Assembly (NCBI GenBank): GCA_001584585.1
Contig: LSYV01000004.1
Span: 1,912,243-1,976,242 of the forward strand
Origin: Gonium pectorale
Taxonomy: Eukaryota > Chlorophyta > Chlorophyceae > Chlamydomonadales > Volvocaceae
Length of the DNA stretch: 64,000 bases
Direction of reading: 5' to 3'
Part shown: one piece after another, positions 10,321-23,038 of the stretch
Layout of the letters: each line of letters begins with the position of its first letter
Position numbering within the stretch: position 1 is the stretch's first letter
The notes under the pieces: model-generated
Databases searched by the model: none
Seen by the model: only the letters and a program-made list of their open reading frames with translations
Told to the model about the DNA's origin: nothing
Position numbers and translations under genes: made by a program

Positions 10321-12940
10321 TAGCGTCGGGCCATGGTGGTTGCCGAGCATTGGGATGGCGCTCTATGCCGTCAGGCTGTGGGGCAGAGCGCATGGGTTAA
10401 TCAGGGACTCACAACGGCGAGGGCAACGTTGAGGGGGGCTGCTATGGAGATAGGGCTGGAGGGGCTCCGGACTGGAGCTGTTGGCATGGATTTACGGACT
10501 TTCACGATACTGACTGCTGGCACCAGCAAGCTGCAATCATGATTGCACGAGGTAGGGGCCTGCGGTTATGCTGTCACTGCAGGCCGTGCGTGGGCAGGGT
10601 GTGTGTGCTCTGGCTGGCTTGCCCAAATAAAGTAGGGGCGCTTTCAGTTTTCATGCTGTTCCTACTGCGGTGCAGAGTGCTGTGGGCAGTTGCAGCATGA
10701 CATAATGCGTTGCCAATTATGCCGTGTGGTATAGTAACGGCTTGTCACCGAGTTCATGCTGCTGTTCTGCAGAGGGTGCACTGGGACCTCTTGAGCTTCG
10801 CTGGACTGGCTTGATTTGTGATGCATTCGTGAGCACCGCAATGCCATAGCTGTGCATGTTGACACGGCGGACTGATGTAAAGCATGTCCGGTTCTGCCGC
10901 TTGCCTTGCAACTGTTCGATGTTAACTGGATGGGCCGTAGGGTTAGGACGTCGTCTGCGGAGCGCCCTTCGGGTCCATAGGGACTTGAGCGAACCGCAAT
11001 TGTCGCCTCCCCGCGCCATGAAAACCGCCCGCTCGACTTCGCCTACACGGATTCTCGAAATCCCTTATGCTCGGATACTCTGTATGTTTCCGCACTGAAC
11101 TCTCAGCGGATCTAAGCTGTCCGTCAAGTACGGATCGGACATGACTAGCGTCGACCCGACATGACTCGTGACCGGAGACAACTTATGACTGGACAAGATC
11201 AGCAACTGTTCAGTTGTTCAGTTGGCTCGTGGCACCAATACTCCCTTTCGATACGAGTTTGGGAAGAGAGGCATGCGCACAACCTATCGCACTCAATTGC
11301 ACGGCGGCCACGCCTGTGGAGAAATGGGTTTACATGCCTGTTGCGCCTGTTTGTCACAAAAGAGAAACCTGCACAGAAAGACCCCAACCGTATTCCGTGT
11401 ACTGCGCTGCAAACTTAACTCGGCGAAAGCAGCCGGCTGCACCCATCCCGGTACCACGGGGCCCACGCGTCATGGCCTACGGCTCAACAGCACGCGTAGC
11501 GCCATGGCCTCGCATGATTGCATCTTGCACTTCGACATGCACGTGCATGCCATGGCCTCTCAGGTAGATTGCCCATCCTCCCGTCCCCCTAAGCAATCCG
11601 TGCTGCGCTATATGCTCGCTCGAATGCTGTGTGACATTCCCGCGCGAGGTGACCTTCAATAAGGAACCGCTAACCAGCGGTTCCCGGCCCCCAGCCCACG
11701 GGAGGGCTGCATGTCCCTCCCGTTGTCTGCGCCCTTTCTTCGCCTCTCCGCCTGTAACCTTTCCACAGAAAAAAAAGCGTGCAAACCGGCCGTCCCAATA
11801 CCTACAAAATGTTGCACGTCGTCGCCAGGCAATGCCCAGCCGCGCATTCGGCTCTCTAGGTGTGCGCCGCCAGGCGACACAAGCCGGCGGCACGCAAGCC
11901 CTAAGTACGGCACGTGACGCCCCGAGTCACACACCCTACCCCACATGTAAACCCCACTTTGACCTCCCAGAATCCGCCAGCTCCTGCCGCCTGTGCGCTT
12001 AGTGGTTCACGCGGGATACGGTAGTTTATGAAGGATCTCTGTCCGGGTGTCCACCTGATGACCGCGCTCTCGTTGATCAAGACTGACGGGGACCGAGACG
12101 ACCGGGGCGGCACGCGGATGCGAAGGGACCAAGTTAGCGCTGACTCGAGAAACACACAACACCCAAGGCCGCACCTTCCGCACCTTCCGCGCCTTTCCAC
12201 CACCTTCCACATGTTCTCCACGTGAGGTGCGCGTCGATTTGACCACCACAAGCAAGCTGCCCTCGATTGACAACGATTGGCAACGCCTAGCCTCGTCACG
12301 TTTCTGGCTTGCCGCGAGCTGCCAGGCGCCGCCGCTGCGGCTGGCACTTCTGGGGAGCTGGCACCATTACAGCGCTGGTGCTGCTGGACCGCCGCGCTGA
12401 CCAGCGGAGCCAGCGCTGTGATAGTTCCAACGCCCGAGCCTGGAATTGCCAGCCGCAGCGCCAGTGCTTAGCTAGCCAGGTTGCAGGTTCGCTTCGGTCG
12501 CTGGGCGAGCGGTTCAGCGACCCGTGGGTCACTTTGGCTGGCGAGGGCCGGCCAGCGCAGCTAGCTTGTCGCGACCGGTGAGCCGGCTGCGCCGAAACCC
12601 GCCGAAGCGTCAGCGAATACTATGAAGAGTAATGCGCACGTAAGATCGCGTGAAAATTCCACACCTTGTGCTCCTGCGGGGGGCAGTCGGCTCTGCAGGC
12701 ACCAAACAGTCACAGTCGTCCTACTCCATGAGTGAGAGCGTATGTAACGGCGGAGAAAGGTGGTAAGTGTACACGCGCTCGCGCGCAAGTCACTTTGGAA
12801 CACCTAACAAGTCCAGGGAGCCCGCCGGGACTGTCGTAATTACAAAGTCGCGAACCGACGGCAGTCATCCATTAGTCTCAAACTGCTGTCCTTTCAGCCC
12901 ATCCGCATACATTTACATCTTAAACATCTACGGTTGCAGC
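10321..12940. other. Intergenic interval of 2.6 kb
   Basis: Contains the 3' UTR of the PDI gene and the upstream region of the next plus-strand gene. No convincing exon was found. It holds a TGTAA at 10876, an AATAAA at about 10625, an inverted repeat CAGCGCTGG/CCAGCGCTG near 12372-12420, and one GACCCGTGGGTC palindrome at 12519-12530. Confidence 0.5.
10876..10880 (+). terminator. TGTAA poly(A)-type signal, possible PDI 3' end
   Basis: TGTAA is the usual poly(A) signal of Chlamydomonas-type algae. This copy lies about 555 bp after the PDI stop codon, a plausible 3' UTR length. Transcript data would be needed to confirm it. Confidence 0.3.
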
Positions 12941-14456
12941 ATGTCGCAGGCGCAGGAGCCCACGGCGTCTCAGTCTCAGCACGAGCCCCAGGGGGTGAGC
13001 TTAAGGCGCGATCATTGTGCGCGCCCAGCCCCGTGGTCCCGTCGTTTGCGTATCCTCTATCGTTGTGCCGGAGCTGTGGCCCCGGCGCCGCGCGGACGGG
13101 GCCGCAAGGCGCTGACGTCGAGGGAGCTGATCTGGCTTTGGACCAGGGGGGACCCCTGCTTTGGACGGTCCCGGCACGCCATTCCAGCGCGCAAAGGCTG
13201 CTGCCATCCTTTACTTCCCTACCTGAGCCGTCCTGACCCGACGGCTCGCGAACCCTTGGTGCTGGCTTCTGGCCCGCCGATTTTCCTGCCGCGATCTGAT
13301 CACAGCTAGCCCTCCCGCATACATTGGCCTGTAGCTGCAGCACGTTCGCAATCTTGCGCAGCTTAACATCACGAAGCAGCGCTGGCAACGTCACCCGAAC
13401 GATCTCAAGCGGGCGCTCGCTCAACCCTCCTGCAGTCGTTGCCATGAAGGCACTGAGCCTTGACACCCTTTTTGCCTTTGTAAGCTCGCTGCACCGCCCT
13501 GCTCCCCGCCTCCCGCCACCCGTCCCCTGCAGTCCCAGCCCCAGGACGAGCCCAAGGTTCTGGGCGGCGGCAACATGGACCCCACCAACCCCTTCGTGGG
13601 CATGGAGAACCCCGAGGCCAAGAAGAAGGCGGACGATATCGGTGGGTGCTTCGCGGGTGGAAGGCAATCGGGACGGGCTTACGAGTGGTGGCGGGAGGAG
13701 GTGTGAGGGGTCTTTGATGTTCGGGTTGCTGTTGTCGAGGAAGGGTCGGCTCACTGCTCATCACTAGGCTGGCCTGTGAGGCTCTTGGGCTGGGTGGTTG
13801 CGCCCCAAGAGTCGGCAGAAGGCTTCCGGCCAAGGAAGGAGCGGAGGTCCCGCCCTCCATTCGAGAACGGCATGGGCTGTGATGTTGATGGCCAGCGACA
13901 GTCTCGTCCCTTGTGAGGGTACGACACGGCGCGTGGCACATTGATATTGATACACACATCCAAAGCCAACAAAAGTACAACAGGAACACGGATGTAGCGG
14001 TTTGCCTGTCCTCAACGGCTTTCCCGTGAAGCAGTGCGCTGCCCTAAGAATGTAGCATGGACAATAGGAGGGCAGCAGGGGAGGGCTCGGGAAACGGGCA
14101 ACGCCGGGGCCACAATGTTTAGGGGTTTTCCAACCTTGAGCACCAAGCGGCAGGGGTGCGTGCACCGCATATCCCTGTTCATGTATTTCCATCACGCTCG
14201 GAAGTCGAAACCCCCGATGCGCGTCCCCATTTGTCCGCTCGACAACCTAGCAGGATGACCTATTGTTGGTGTGCGCCCTTGATGCCTCGCAGGCCAGACG
14301 ATTCCCAGCCAGGGCCCGCCCCCTGAGCTGAGCACCGAGCCCATCAATGAGCCCACCAGCGGCTCCCAGCCCCAGTCGGGGTCGCAGCAGGAGGCTGGCG
14401 AGCCCACCGAGAACATCCCGAGCGGCTCGCAGCCGCCACCCGGGTCGCAGGCCTAA
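12941..14456 (+). CDS. Small disordered Ser/Gln/Pro/Glu-rich protein, 108 residues
   Basis: Exons 12941-12994, 13533-13641 and 14293-14456 join in phase (GGG|GTGAGC, CTGCAG|TCC, G|GTGGGT, GCAG|GC) and end at TAA 14454-14456. The protein starts MSQAQEPTASQSQHEP and continues with a short ordered-looking core, NMDPTNPFVGMENPEAKKK. It ends in repeated GSQ/SGSQP words. It has no membrane helix, signal peptide or Cys, and is probably disordered throughout. I do not recognise it. An alternative first exon exists at 13444 (MKALSLDTLFAF then GTAAGC), also in phase with exon 2, so two transcript starts are possible. A TGTAA sits 87 bp after the stop. Confidence 0.55.
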
Positions 14457-14542
14457 GCGATGCTTCGCGGTGAAGCTGACTAATGGATGAAGAACACCAG
14501 TGATTGGTGTGTCCGCGGTTGGCAGTTGGATCACGTACCCGT

Positions 14543-14547
14543 TGTAA
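14543..14547 (+). terminator. TGTAA poly(A)-type signal after the small disordered gene
   Basis: TGTAA occurs 87 bp after the stop at 14456 and about 150 bp before the next start codon at 14701, the right place to end the upstream transcript. Confidence 0.45.
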
Positions 14548-14700
14548 CCGCTGTTCTGGATCACGATTCACGAATTTGCCTGTCTCTTTTGCACATAATG
14601 CAATACATAAGGCAATGCTTACCTGCGTTCCACGATTAGTTCGAAGCGCAAAGATCCAATGCTTCTCTGTTAATCTGCTGTTAGCGCACTCGCGAGTACA

Positions 14701-16078
14701 ATGAGAGGACGGCATAGACCTGCATTAGGTAGAGATGAACAGCAGCAACAGCAGCAGAAGGACGGGCGCGGAGAGGCAATAGCCGAGGAGAGCACGGCGC
14801 ATGAATGGATTGACCTTGACCGCGAGCGCCGCGAGCGCATGGAGCGAAACCAGCGCATGCTAGAGCAGATGGGTCTGGCGTCTGCTGTGCAATCGCTTCG
14901 CGAGGAAGCGAAGCCCAAAGCCCCCAACCCTGCGCCGAAGCGGCGGAGGGGTGACCAGGAGAACGCGGCGGGCGAGGAACGCGTCCTCCGCCGGTCGCTC
15001 CGAGCAAAGGGGAAGGAGCCCGAGCTTCCGCCTCTGCTGGAGCCCCTATTCCGGAGGTAGGTGTTTGCTGCAAGGGCGTGCTGGCTTCTTGCTGAATTTG
15101 CTGGCTGTTGGAGGGGCTGCACTTAGCAGAGCAAATGGGTTGCACACGTATTTGGGATGAAACATAAACGCAGCGCAGCGTGCTGCGAGTACCCAACTTT
15201 CGCGGGCGCGCATGCAGGCCCGACAACGCCCACAAGTACGACCAGCCCGTACGGAAACCCAGGGCGCAGGGGCCGCCTGCGGACGGTGGCGACGCGGCCA
15301 AGTTTGACGCTCATAACCTTCACAGGTGAGCCCCGGCGGCCCATGTTTGGAAAGCCGCCATCCCGCATGAGCGTTTTTTATAATCATATGCGAGCGTCCG
15401 TAAGGGTAAGCCTCAGCCGGCGCCCTACCAGCAAGGAAAGACGCCTTGTGGACCAGGGGCCTTGATGCCTGCCACCCCATGTTCTTCTCGCATCAACCCG
15501 CGAGCCGTACCTCATCTGCGGGCGCCAACTGCCAAAGGCGTCCCTGAAGCACACGGCCCACGGCCCGCCCCTTCCCACCGCCATGCAGATTGCGCACCAT
15601 GTCGGACGAAGCAATGCTCAAGCGCATCGGCAAAATCACCAACACGCTGAAGCTCAAGTCGCTGGTGCAGGTAAGGGTGGCGCGGGGGGGGGGTGCACAG
15701 GCTGCGCCAGGCATGGCGCTGGGAGGCACAGTCCGGGGGCTGTGCGTGCGTCCGCGGCACCGACCAGGGTCCCATGCCAACTGGCAGGGCCGTCTTGCGA
15801 TGGCGCGTCCAGCAAAGCTCATTCCGTCGATTGCGCTCTCTCGTGAATGGCGAACGCACATGTCGCAACGTCATGCTCGTGGTTCGGCAGCACTCGCCCG
15901 GTTTGGGCGTGTTGTCCAGGCACTTCCGCAAGCCAAGCAACCAAACGAACGCCCCATTCGCCCTTATGGGTCATGTCCCCGATGCCGTGTCCCGATGCAG
16001 CTTCTGCGGAGCTTTGGCCGCGACGAGCTGGCGGAAGCGGCGCAGGAGGCTCTGGACGAGCGCCTGGCGTGTGTTTAA
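14701..16078 (+). CDS. Unrecognised basic, probably nuclear protein, 207 residues
   Basis: Four exons join in phase: 14701-15056, 15218-15325, 15589-15670 and 16001-16078, stop TAA. The N-terminus is Gln-rich. A charged helix follows (DLDRERRERMERNQRMLEQM), then a nuclear-localisation-like cluster, PAPKRRRGDQEN, and RRSLRAKGKEPELPP. The C-terminus is a compact helical segment, HRLRTMSDEAMLKRIGKI continuing to LLRSFGRDELAEAAQEAL. The layout of charged helix plus RRSLR-type motif resembles segments seen in WDR76- and CDCA7-like chromatin proteins, but this copy has no WD repeats or zinc finger, so that resemblance is only a hint. It follows the previous gene by 245 bp on the same strand. Confidence 0.7.
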
Positions 16079-17183
16079 GAATGCCCCGTGGTCGACTTAA
16101 CATTGTATCCTGAAGGAGGAAGACCGCGCAGACGCACCTGTCAGGGACGTTGGCTCGCTGCGTAGGAGAGCTCCTCCGTCTCTAGGGGTGGCAGCAGGCC
16201 GCTGGCCAGCGCAGCGCGGCATGCTTGTGGCTGTCAGCCGGCCTCCCCAGCCATCGCGCCGCCGCGTGGTGGCCAGCAAGCTGGCCCAGGCCCAGCCCCT
16301 CCGTGCGCACACGGGCGCCAGTGCACGCGCACAAAGGCATGCAGCGGACAAGTCCGGCTCTACCAGATCCCCAAGTGAAGGACGGTACTGTAGTGCACGG
16401 GCGATGAAGGACAGACGTAGCGGCGCAAGTCCGCCGCATGCACATAATAGCCATGTGCATGCCCAATGGCTACGACAACGGTCCCGATTGAATGCACATA
16501 ACCTAGCTGCCAAGAAGCGAGCGAGGGGTCCCTGTGACGGAACTGTCTAATGTATGGAAGGCAGGACTAGGAATGCGCGCGCGCGGATTCTTGCGGCGGC
16601 GGCACACGCATTATGCATATCATGCATGGGTTGGGTGTGGGTGGGCTTTGCATGTGCCCTGGTTGACTGTTGGTTCTAAGATTGGATTGATTCCAGAATC
16701 ATGGGGCGTTGACGCTGTGCCCTAGGGGAGGAGCAGCCTGTTGATATGCTATACGTAGGTTGAACCGGTGTGATACTCGGTCGGTCGTATGGCCCTGGGC
16801 ACTGGAATGCAGAAGATGAGTGGCGGTACGGCACCAACGTGCCCGCGAGTGTGCCGCACACAGCAGCGTGTGGCATGCGACAGTCAACCTGCCTGCTTCA
16901 TCTTGACACATTATTTTCCACTGGCGTAGCGTTGCAGCCACATTTTGCCGTGTGTTTGTTGTGCGTGAAGTGTAAGCGAGCGCTCGGTGCGAATGCGGGC
17001 ACCCCGGCATCCCACGCTCACCAAAGCACTACCGCAGGCATCACCGCGACTAAACACCGCTACAGGAGTCCATCATGACCACCGTAACGCGGACAACATC
17101 CAGGACCATGCCCTTGAGACCCAGCAACGCCTGGAAAGGCTGCAGGGAGTCACACCGTAGGGGATAGGCCCGCCCCCTGTAGC
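16079..17183. other. Convergent intergenic region, 1.1 kb
   Basis: Lies between the 3' ends of a plus-strand and a minus-strand gene. A TGTAA at 16971-16975 could serve the plus-strand gene but is about 890 bp from its stop. No open frame looks coding. Confidence 0.4.
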
Positions 17184-20100
17184 CTACGGCATCCCGAAGC
17201 GCCTCCCGATGTGCCCCACTGAGTAGCGGTCCGCCCAGGGCGCCGCCGCGGCCCAAACGGCCGACAGTCCTTCCCGCAGCCGCGACTCCTCCTCCAGCTG
17301 CTCCGCCAGGCCGCGATGCTCGGCGCAGCAGCCGGCGGGCCCCCGGCAGCAGCGGCTCAGCGCGTGGACCCAGGCCTTGGGGTTCTTGCTGCTCCGGAAG
17401 AGCCACCTGCGTGGGCCCGCGAGCGGGGCGCAAACCATGTGGGGCACAACCATAGACGTGCGAGGCGGCCATAGCCGTACGCACATCCGCACTGTACGAC
17501 AAACACTTTATCTCGTTCTGTCCTCTTGTCGTGGCAGGATGGACGCAGGAGACTGTGCGAGTGCTGTCCTACTGCAGGGCAGCGCGCGCGGCCGTGCATC
17601 CCAAATACCGGAAACAATAGCGGGCACGCACGCCTCGGGCAGGGCTGCATGGCAAGGGCCGCAGAGCGACGGGCGCTGGGGGCCACACGCCCACACCGGC
17701 CCTGCTTTCAACAATGAGGTACAGCGGTGCTGTCGTGGGCGTCCCCTGCGCCTAGCCCGAGAATGCCATGCGGTCTCCGAGACAGGCAGCGCACGCCCCG
17801 ACCCCCCAGGGCGCCCGCGTGACGGTGCGGTCACTCGCACCGCATCGCCTTTGACAGCCCGGGCCCTCTCACATGGCACTCTTGAGCGCGTCCTCGGCGT
17901 CCGTCCCCGTCGCCGCCGCGCCCGCCGGCAGCGCCGCCTGCACCTCGGGCCGCTCCAGCAAGCGAGGCAGCACGTCCGACACGTGGAAGTCGATGGCCGA
18001 GAGGGGCACGTCGGAGCGGCGGAGAGGGCCCACGGAGGCGGCGTCGCTGAGCGGCTGCGGCACGGGTACTGGCGCGGGAAGCAGAGAGGGAAGGCGCGGG
18101 GGACGGATGGGCGGTGTGCGCGCGTGCAACCCCCTAGTGGCTCTACAATACAGCGCTGGAAGGGCGCGGTATACGAAAGCGCGTGACTGCCGATCTGCAA
18201 GGCCGCGCTATGACCACAAAAGTAGTGCACGGTGCTAGCCGCAGGGCTTGGCGCGGCAGTGTCGTAGTCGGTGTTACAGTGCGTACCTCCATCGTATAGG
18301 TTGCACAGGTACGACAGCCACTCGCTGGCCTGCCCCGTCCTATCGCCGCGGCCGGCCTGCGTCCCCTCGCCGGCTGCGTCGGCCGCTGTGCCGAGGGAGT
18401 GCCACCTGGGAACGATGAGCGAGTCCCGGCCCGCGTGAGGGTCCCAAGTGCTCTGCGTCGCGGAACGGGCCGCAGGAGGCGGGAATGGCTGCCGTGAAAG
18501 CGAAGCGCCAGAGCAGAAGCTAATTTGTTCCCCTCTGTCGTCCATGGCATGATCCCAACAAGTGGCAGCCATTAACCTCGCCACCGTAGTCAGCACAGCA
18601 AAGAAGCCCGGTGGCGGCCTGGTGCCGTCAAGGAAAGCAATATCCGTTTCCAGCACATTCATCCATGTGTCGCTTTGGACCTCGCTACCTGCTGCTGCGT
18701 CGCCTGCGTCTGCTGCTGCGTCCTCGCCAGCGACTGCTGCTCCCGAACCGCCTCCGCCATGAGCTGTGAGGCCGGCATGAAGGCCCGGCAGCCGGTGGGG
18801 ACCGAGTCGTCATCCGCCTGCGGTGGGCGGGGCGGGGGGCACACCGGGCATGCGCCTCGCGTAAGACAGAGCCGCAGGTCAGCGCCGCGTGGCTGTGACC
18901 TTAGTCCTAAATAGGTCCCGGGAGCTGCGCACGTGATCGAGGTCGGCCGGGTGCCTTCAGCGCACAGTGCGTGTGCAAGGCGCTGCGCAGCACAACGCCG
19001 GCAAGGTCACCAAATGTTGATTGGGCTCGCGTGCACGCGGGTTGCAGCACCGGCAATGGAGAGGCTGGCGGCCCAGGCGGCGGTGAGGTCGCACAAGGCC
19101 CGCCTTGCATGCCGCATGAGGTGAAGCCCGCCGACGTAGGACCGAAAGCCAAGAGCCAGCTAAACGAGGGACCGGCGAAGCGCGCCGTTGCCATCTGCTG
19201 CGGAGGGCTGCTACACACCACGGTCACGGTCACAGCCCTCCGCGCCTCTCCGCAACTCCTTACGTTTCGCCGCCCTGACCCCAAAATTGTCCCTCGCAAC
19301 AATTCCAAGCCGCACCTGCAGCCGCGCGGCAAAGTAGGCGTCCGATGCCCGATGCAGGGCCGCCCGGTTAAGCGCAGCGCTGCTGGAGCCTGGCCCTGTC
19401 GCAGCCTGAGTGGCGCCGGCACCGCACAACAACGTCGCGGCATATATGCCAGGCGCCGTTGGTTGCGTGGTTGGCTCCATAGGGCCCTGCGACAGCGCGA
19501 GAGTGGCACGGTCTGCGCCGCAGCCGCTGGCCTTTGGCGACGTGTGGACATCATGCGAACACGAGGGCGAAATGAAGGCGGCGGTGGCGTGGAGTGAAGC
19601 GCTGCCAGACCCCAGCTGAGAAGCCGCTGAGGCGGGGTCCAATGACGAGCTGACGTCTGGCGGCGCCGCTGTCGTGAACGGGGAGGGCACCAAGTTGGTG
19701 GTGGGAAACAAGAGTAATTACCAGCACATGTCCCACATGCCAAACATACTAGTGCTGCGCCAGCGTGATTACCGTGCCGGCGGTCCCCACGCGGCACCTT
19801 GCAACCTGGGGTACCGTAGGCTTCATCGAAATCCCAGCGTCCCGGCCGCCCAATGTCATGCGCATAACGACCCATGGGTCGGACGCCCGCCACACAGCGG
19901 CCCTCACCCGCGGTTCCCCGGAAACGCGCGGCCCAACATGCGGTGAAGCCGCGCAGCATCCGCACGTCGCACGCCATGCCGCCGTAGCTGGCCCGCACCA
20001 GCAGGCACTTTAGCAGGCACGACTCGGCTGGCGGCAGGCCCAGCTCGTCCACCTGGCGCAGGCTGCACGGGCCCTGGGGGAGGCGGCGGGGCAAGGGGAG

Positions 20101-23038
20101 CGGCGCGGAAGGGCGACACGCTCAGGAGTCGGGCCCGGCGGGTCGGGGCCCGGCGGGGGCTGGTGCACGCCTCGCACGCACAATACCCGCCACGCCCGGG
20201 AACGGGGCGAAGCCCGGAGGGGCGCCCGAGCGTTTGGGCGCGCTTGCGTGTGAATCATGCGGAGGGCGTGGCGGGGCGGCGAGGCGAGGCGCGGGTGCCG
20301 CACCTGGGGCAGCGCGCCGGCATCGCTGCCCCCGCCTCCGGCTCCGCTGCTGGTGTCCAGTGGGTCGGTCACGCCGTCGCGCACGGGCACCATGGCCAGC
20401 TGGTAGGTCATGCGGAGCAGCGCCCCAACGTGGCTGGCGCCCAGCACGTAGCCCTTGGACTGCGGGGGAAGGGCGGGAGGAGCGGAGGCAGGGCAGACGG
20501 GATCTTGGCGTACAAGGGCAGCAAAGATCTTGCAGCGAAAGGTGATGTTGCCCCTTGTTGCACTAAGCAATGAGCTTCCATGCGCGTCTGAGCCGCAGAA
20601 GCTGGAGCCGCAGGATGACGCACTGACTGTTTGCGCTGGGGGGTGGCTACGGTGGCGTGCGGTTGAGCATTGAGCCGGCAATCAGGGCGTTGGGCAAGCA
20701 CCATGGATAGCAGCCCTGCACACCACCACCAGGGCGCCCCTGCAGTCGAGCAACTGCAGTCACGCGCACCACGCCGCATTGCTGAGGGGCTGCGGGACAG
20801 CGCTGGGCCGCACAACGATGCGGGTGACGCGGCGGCGTCGGGTAGATAACCCATGAGGGGCCCTTCCCGCTACTCAAGCCATAACTTGGCAAACCGAGGA
20901 CTTCAGCCAGGGCCGCACCTGCGCAATCATGAGCCACACGCACAGTGGCAGCCCCGGGTGCAAGATGGCGTCCTCAACACAGATGATGGACAGCCGCCGG
21001 AGCAGCTGCTGCTGCTGGCCACCACCGCCGCCGCCGCCGGCCCCTCCCCCACCACCGCCGCCGCCGCCACCCGATCCGCCGCCTCCGCCGCTGGCGTCGT
21101 CCTTCGCCAGGTGCATGGCGGCGCGCACCGCACAGGCGCCGCGGCCGAGGCGCACCGCCTTCTGCAGCGCGGACTTGAGCCCGGAGGGCCCCCCTCGCCA
21201 GCGGCCCTCGGGCGGCATCTCGTTGCTTGGCAGGCCGGCTGCGGCGGGGGCGGGCACCGTCATCGGCACGCTGCAGACGTTGGTGTTGGGCATCGGAAAT
21301 GAGACGCCTGCTGTCGATGCAAGGACGCGCACAGAGCCGCGCAGTGTGCACGTATGAACAGGATGTTAAACATGGGAACGAGAGCGACATCATGCCGTCC
21401 GCGACCCTGGCCGGTACGGTGCTGAGGGCGCCCCAATCCGGCCAATACGACTGTGAACCGGCCACAGCATGCGCCTAGTAGATGTGCCCAGCCAGAGGCG
21501 GCGGGCAGATGTTCACAGCGGTCTCAGGGCCAGGCTTGCACTTCATTTCGAGTCTAATCGTGTGACCCAGGCATCAGGGGGCGTGATGCTATATAGTGTG
21601 ATGTGGTGTGGTGCGGTGCGGGTTCGTCGCACCTGTGGTCCAGGTGACGTCGCCGCCGTCTCCGGGCGGCACGTTGGTCAGCAGCACCAGCGACTCCTTG
21701 CCCGCGTCGCCCGCCTCACCGCCCGCCCCCCCACCGCCTCGGCCGCCGCCGGTGTTGACGGCCACGGTGGCGGTCCAGATGCTTGTCCGCGTCAGCGCCT
21801 GCTGCTCAGAGCTGGCGGACCCTGCAGCAATTCATGATAGCCATACAAAGTGTTAAGCGGGCGAGGCCCGGGAGGCAGGGATGCGTTAGGGATAGTTAGG
21901 GCGTCAAACGGCGGTCTTCGGGGCACCGCACTGGACTGGAGGACGGAGGGACCAAGCCCAGGTACGGGGGCCTTGCTGCAGGACACGTCCAGCGCCCTTG
22001 GCGAATCAGGACACACTGACGTTTGTCGCTTGCGGGGCAACTCGACATATGTGTGGTCTATGGGAACAAGGCCCCTGGGTCAGCGACGGCATGCGCACCT
22101 TTGGCCCAGCAGTGCCCCAGCCAGCGGCCGTCTCGAGTGCGCTCCAGGAAGAAGGTGTGGCAGCGAGACGCGGCGCGCAGCTGGCTCTGCGGGGCGGTCG
22201 GGGCGGGGTGGGGACGAGCCGGCGTCGGGAAGGTTGTCCCGAACGTCTTGGTAGGCAAAGCCCTCCCGGCCTCGCAAACGTAAGCAAGGCACGCGCGAAA
22301 GGGAGGGAGGCGCACGCCACGCGTTTGGTAGCGCCCCCTCACCCGCCTCATGATGTCGAACGCACTGGGTGCCGCCGGCCCCGCTGGCTTCGGGCGCGCA
22401 GCAGCGGCGGTCTGGGTCGCGTCCGCGTCATCTGCGGGCCTCATCCCCGCGGCCCCCGTCGTCCGCGGTTCAGCCAATCCCGTCGGCTGACCCTGCCCAC
22501 CATCCAGCTCCTGCACGTGTTGGCGGTGCCGTTGCTGCTGCTCCTGCTCATCGAGCGAACCTAGCTGACAGGGTGCAACCAGCAAGTGTGTTTGCTCCCC
22601 TGCTGGCACAGCGGGAGTTGCTTGCGTCGCGGGTGCCGACCCTGAAGCCCCCGCCGCAGCGTGCTGCGTCTGCTTGGGCCCTGGCGACCGCTGCGGCTCC
22701 TGACTCTGCTGCTCTGTTTGCGCTGTCAAGTCCACCTCCGGCGTCGCGTGCTGCTTCCCAGCAGTCGCAGCTTCCGGTGGCTGATGTGCGTCTATCACGC
22801 GCCGTTTCGGATGCGACGCGGCTTCAGCAGGAGGTTGCCACCGCGTTGACCCGAGGGGCGTGGCAGACGGCTGTCGTGGCGTGGCGAGGCAAACGCTGAC
22901 ATGGGCGTCGGCGAATGCGAGAGGCACCGTGCGGTTGCAGAGAGGACAGGTGGTGTAGCCCCCCTGCCAGACGTTATCGCAGGGAACGGGTGGGTGTTGC
23001 GTTGTGCACAACAGAAGGGACTCCTGCCGTCCGCGCAT
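17184..23038 (-). CDS. UBZ4 zinc-finger protein with repair-protein-like helical blocks, about 958 residues
   Basis: Twelve minus-strand exons give one frame: 22343-23038, 22099-22270, 21633-21821, 20919-21307, 20304-20459, 19908-20073, 19316-19626, 19037-19159, 18681-18817, 18287-18405, 17873-18068 and 17184-17406. The N-terminus has a perfect UBZ4 pattern, C-x2-C-x11-H-x3-C, about residues 32-50, as in RAD18, WRNIP1 and SNM1A; UBZ4 binds ubiquitin. A long Gln/Ala/Pro linker follows, then CHTFFLERTRDGRW, a block with LKSALQKAVRLGR and LLRRLSIICVEDAILHP, then VWLMIAQ joined to SKGYVLGASHV. Near the C-terminus come IDFHVSDVLPRLL and AMWLFRSSKNPKAW. The LQK and RRLxxIxxED words recall the C-terminal region of RarA/WRNIP1, but no AAA ATPase motif is present. 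Less certain joins are the 19626 acceptor (19668 also fits), the 19037 donor (19011 is the stronger site but out of phase), and the 18681 donor (GTCCAA). The ATG at 23038 is the first clear start; an upstream exon is possible. Confidence 0.7.
20996..21096 (-). repeat. Low-complexity Gly/Gln-coding tract in the UBZ4 gene
   Basis: GCC/CCG-rich triplets on the plus strand encode runs of Gly, then a run of Gln on the minus strand, between the LQKAVR and LLRRL motifs. Length in this tract is likely variable between strains. Confidence 0.6.

Noticed and set aside
11222..11662. 146-codon plus-strand frame between the PDI gene and the next gene
   Set aside because: Mixed Cys/His composition without a zinc pattern, no splice chain and no recognisable similarity.
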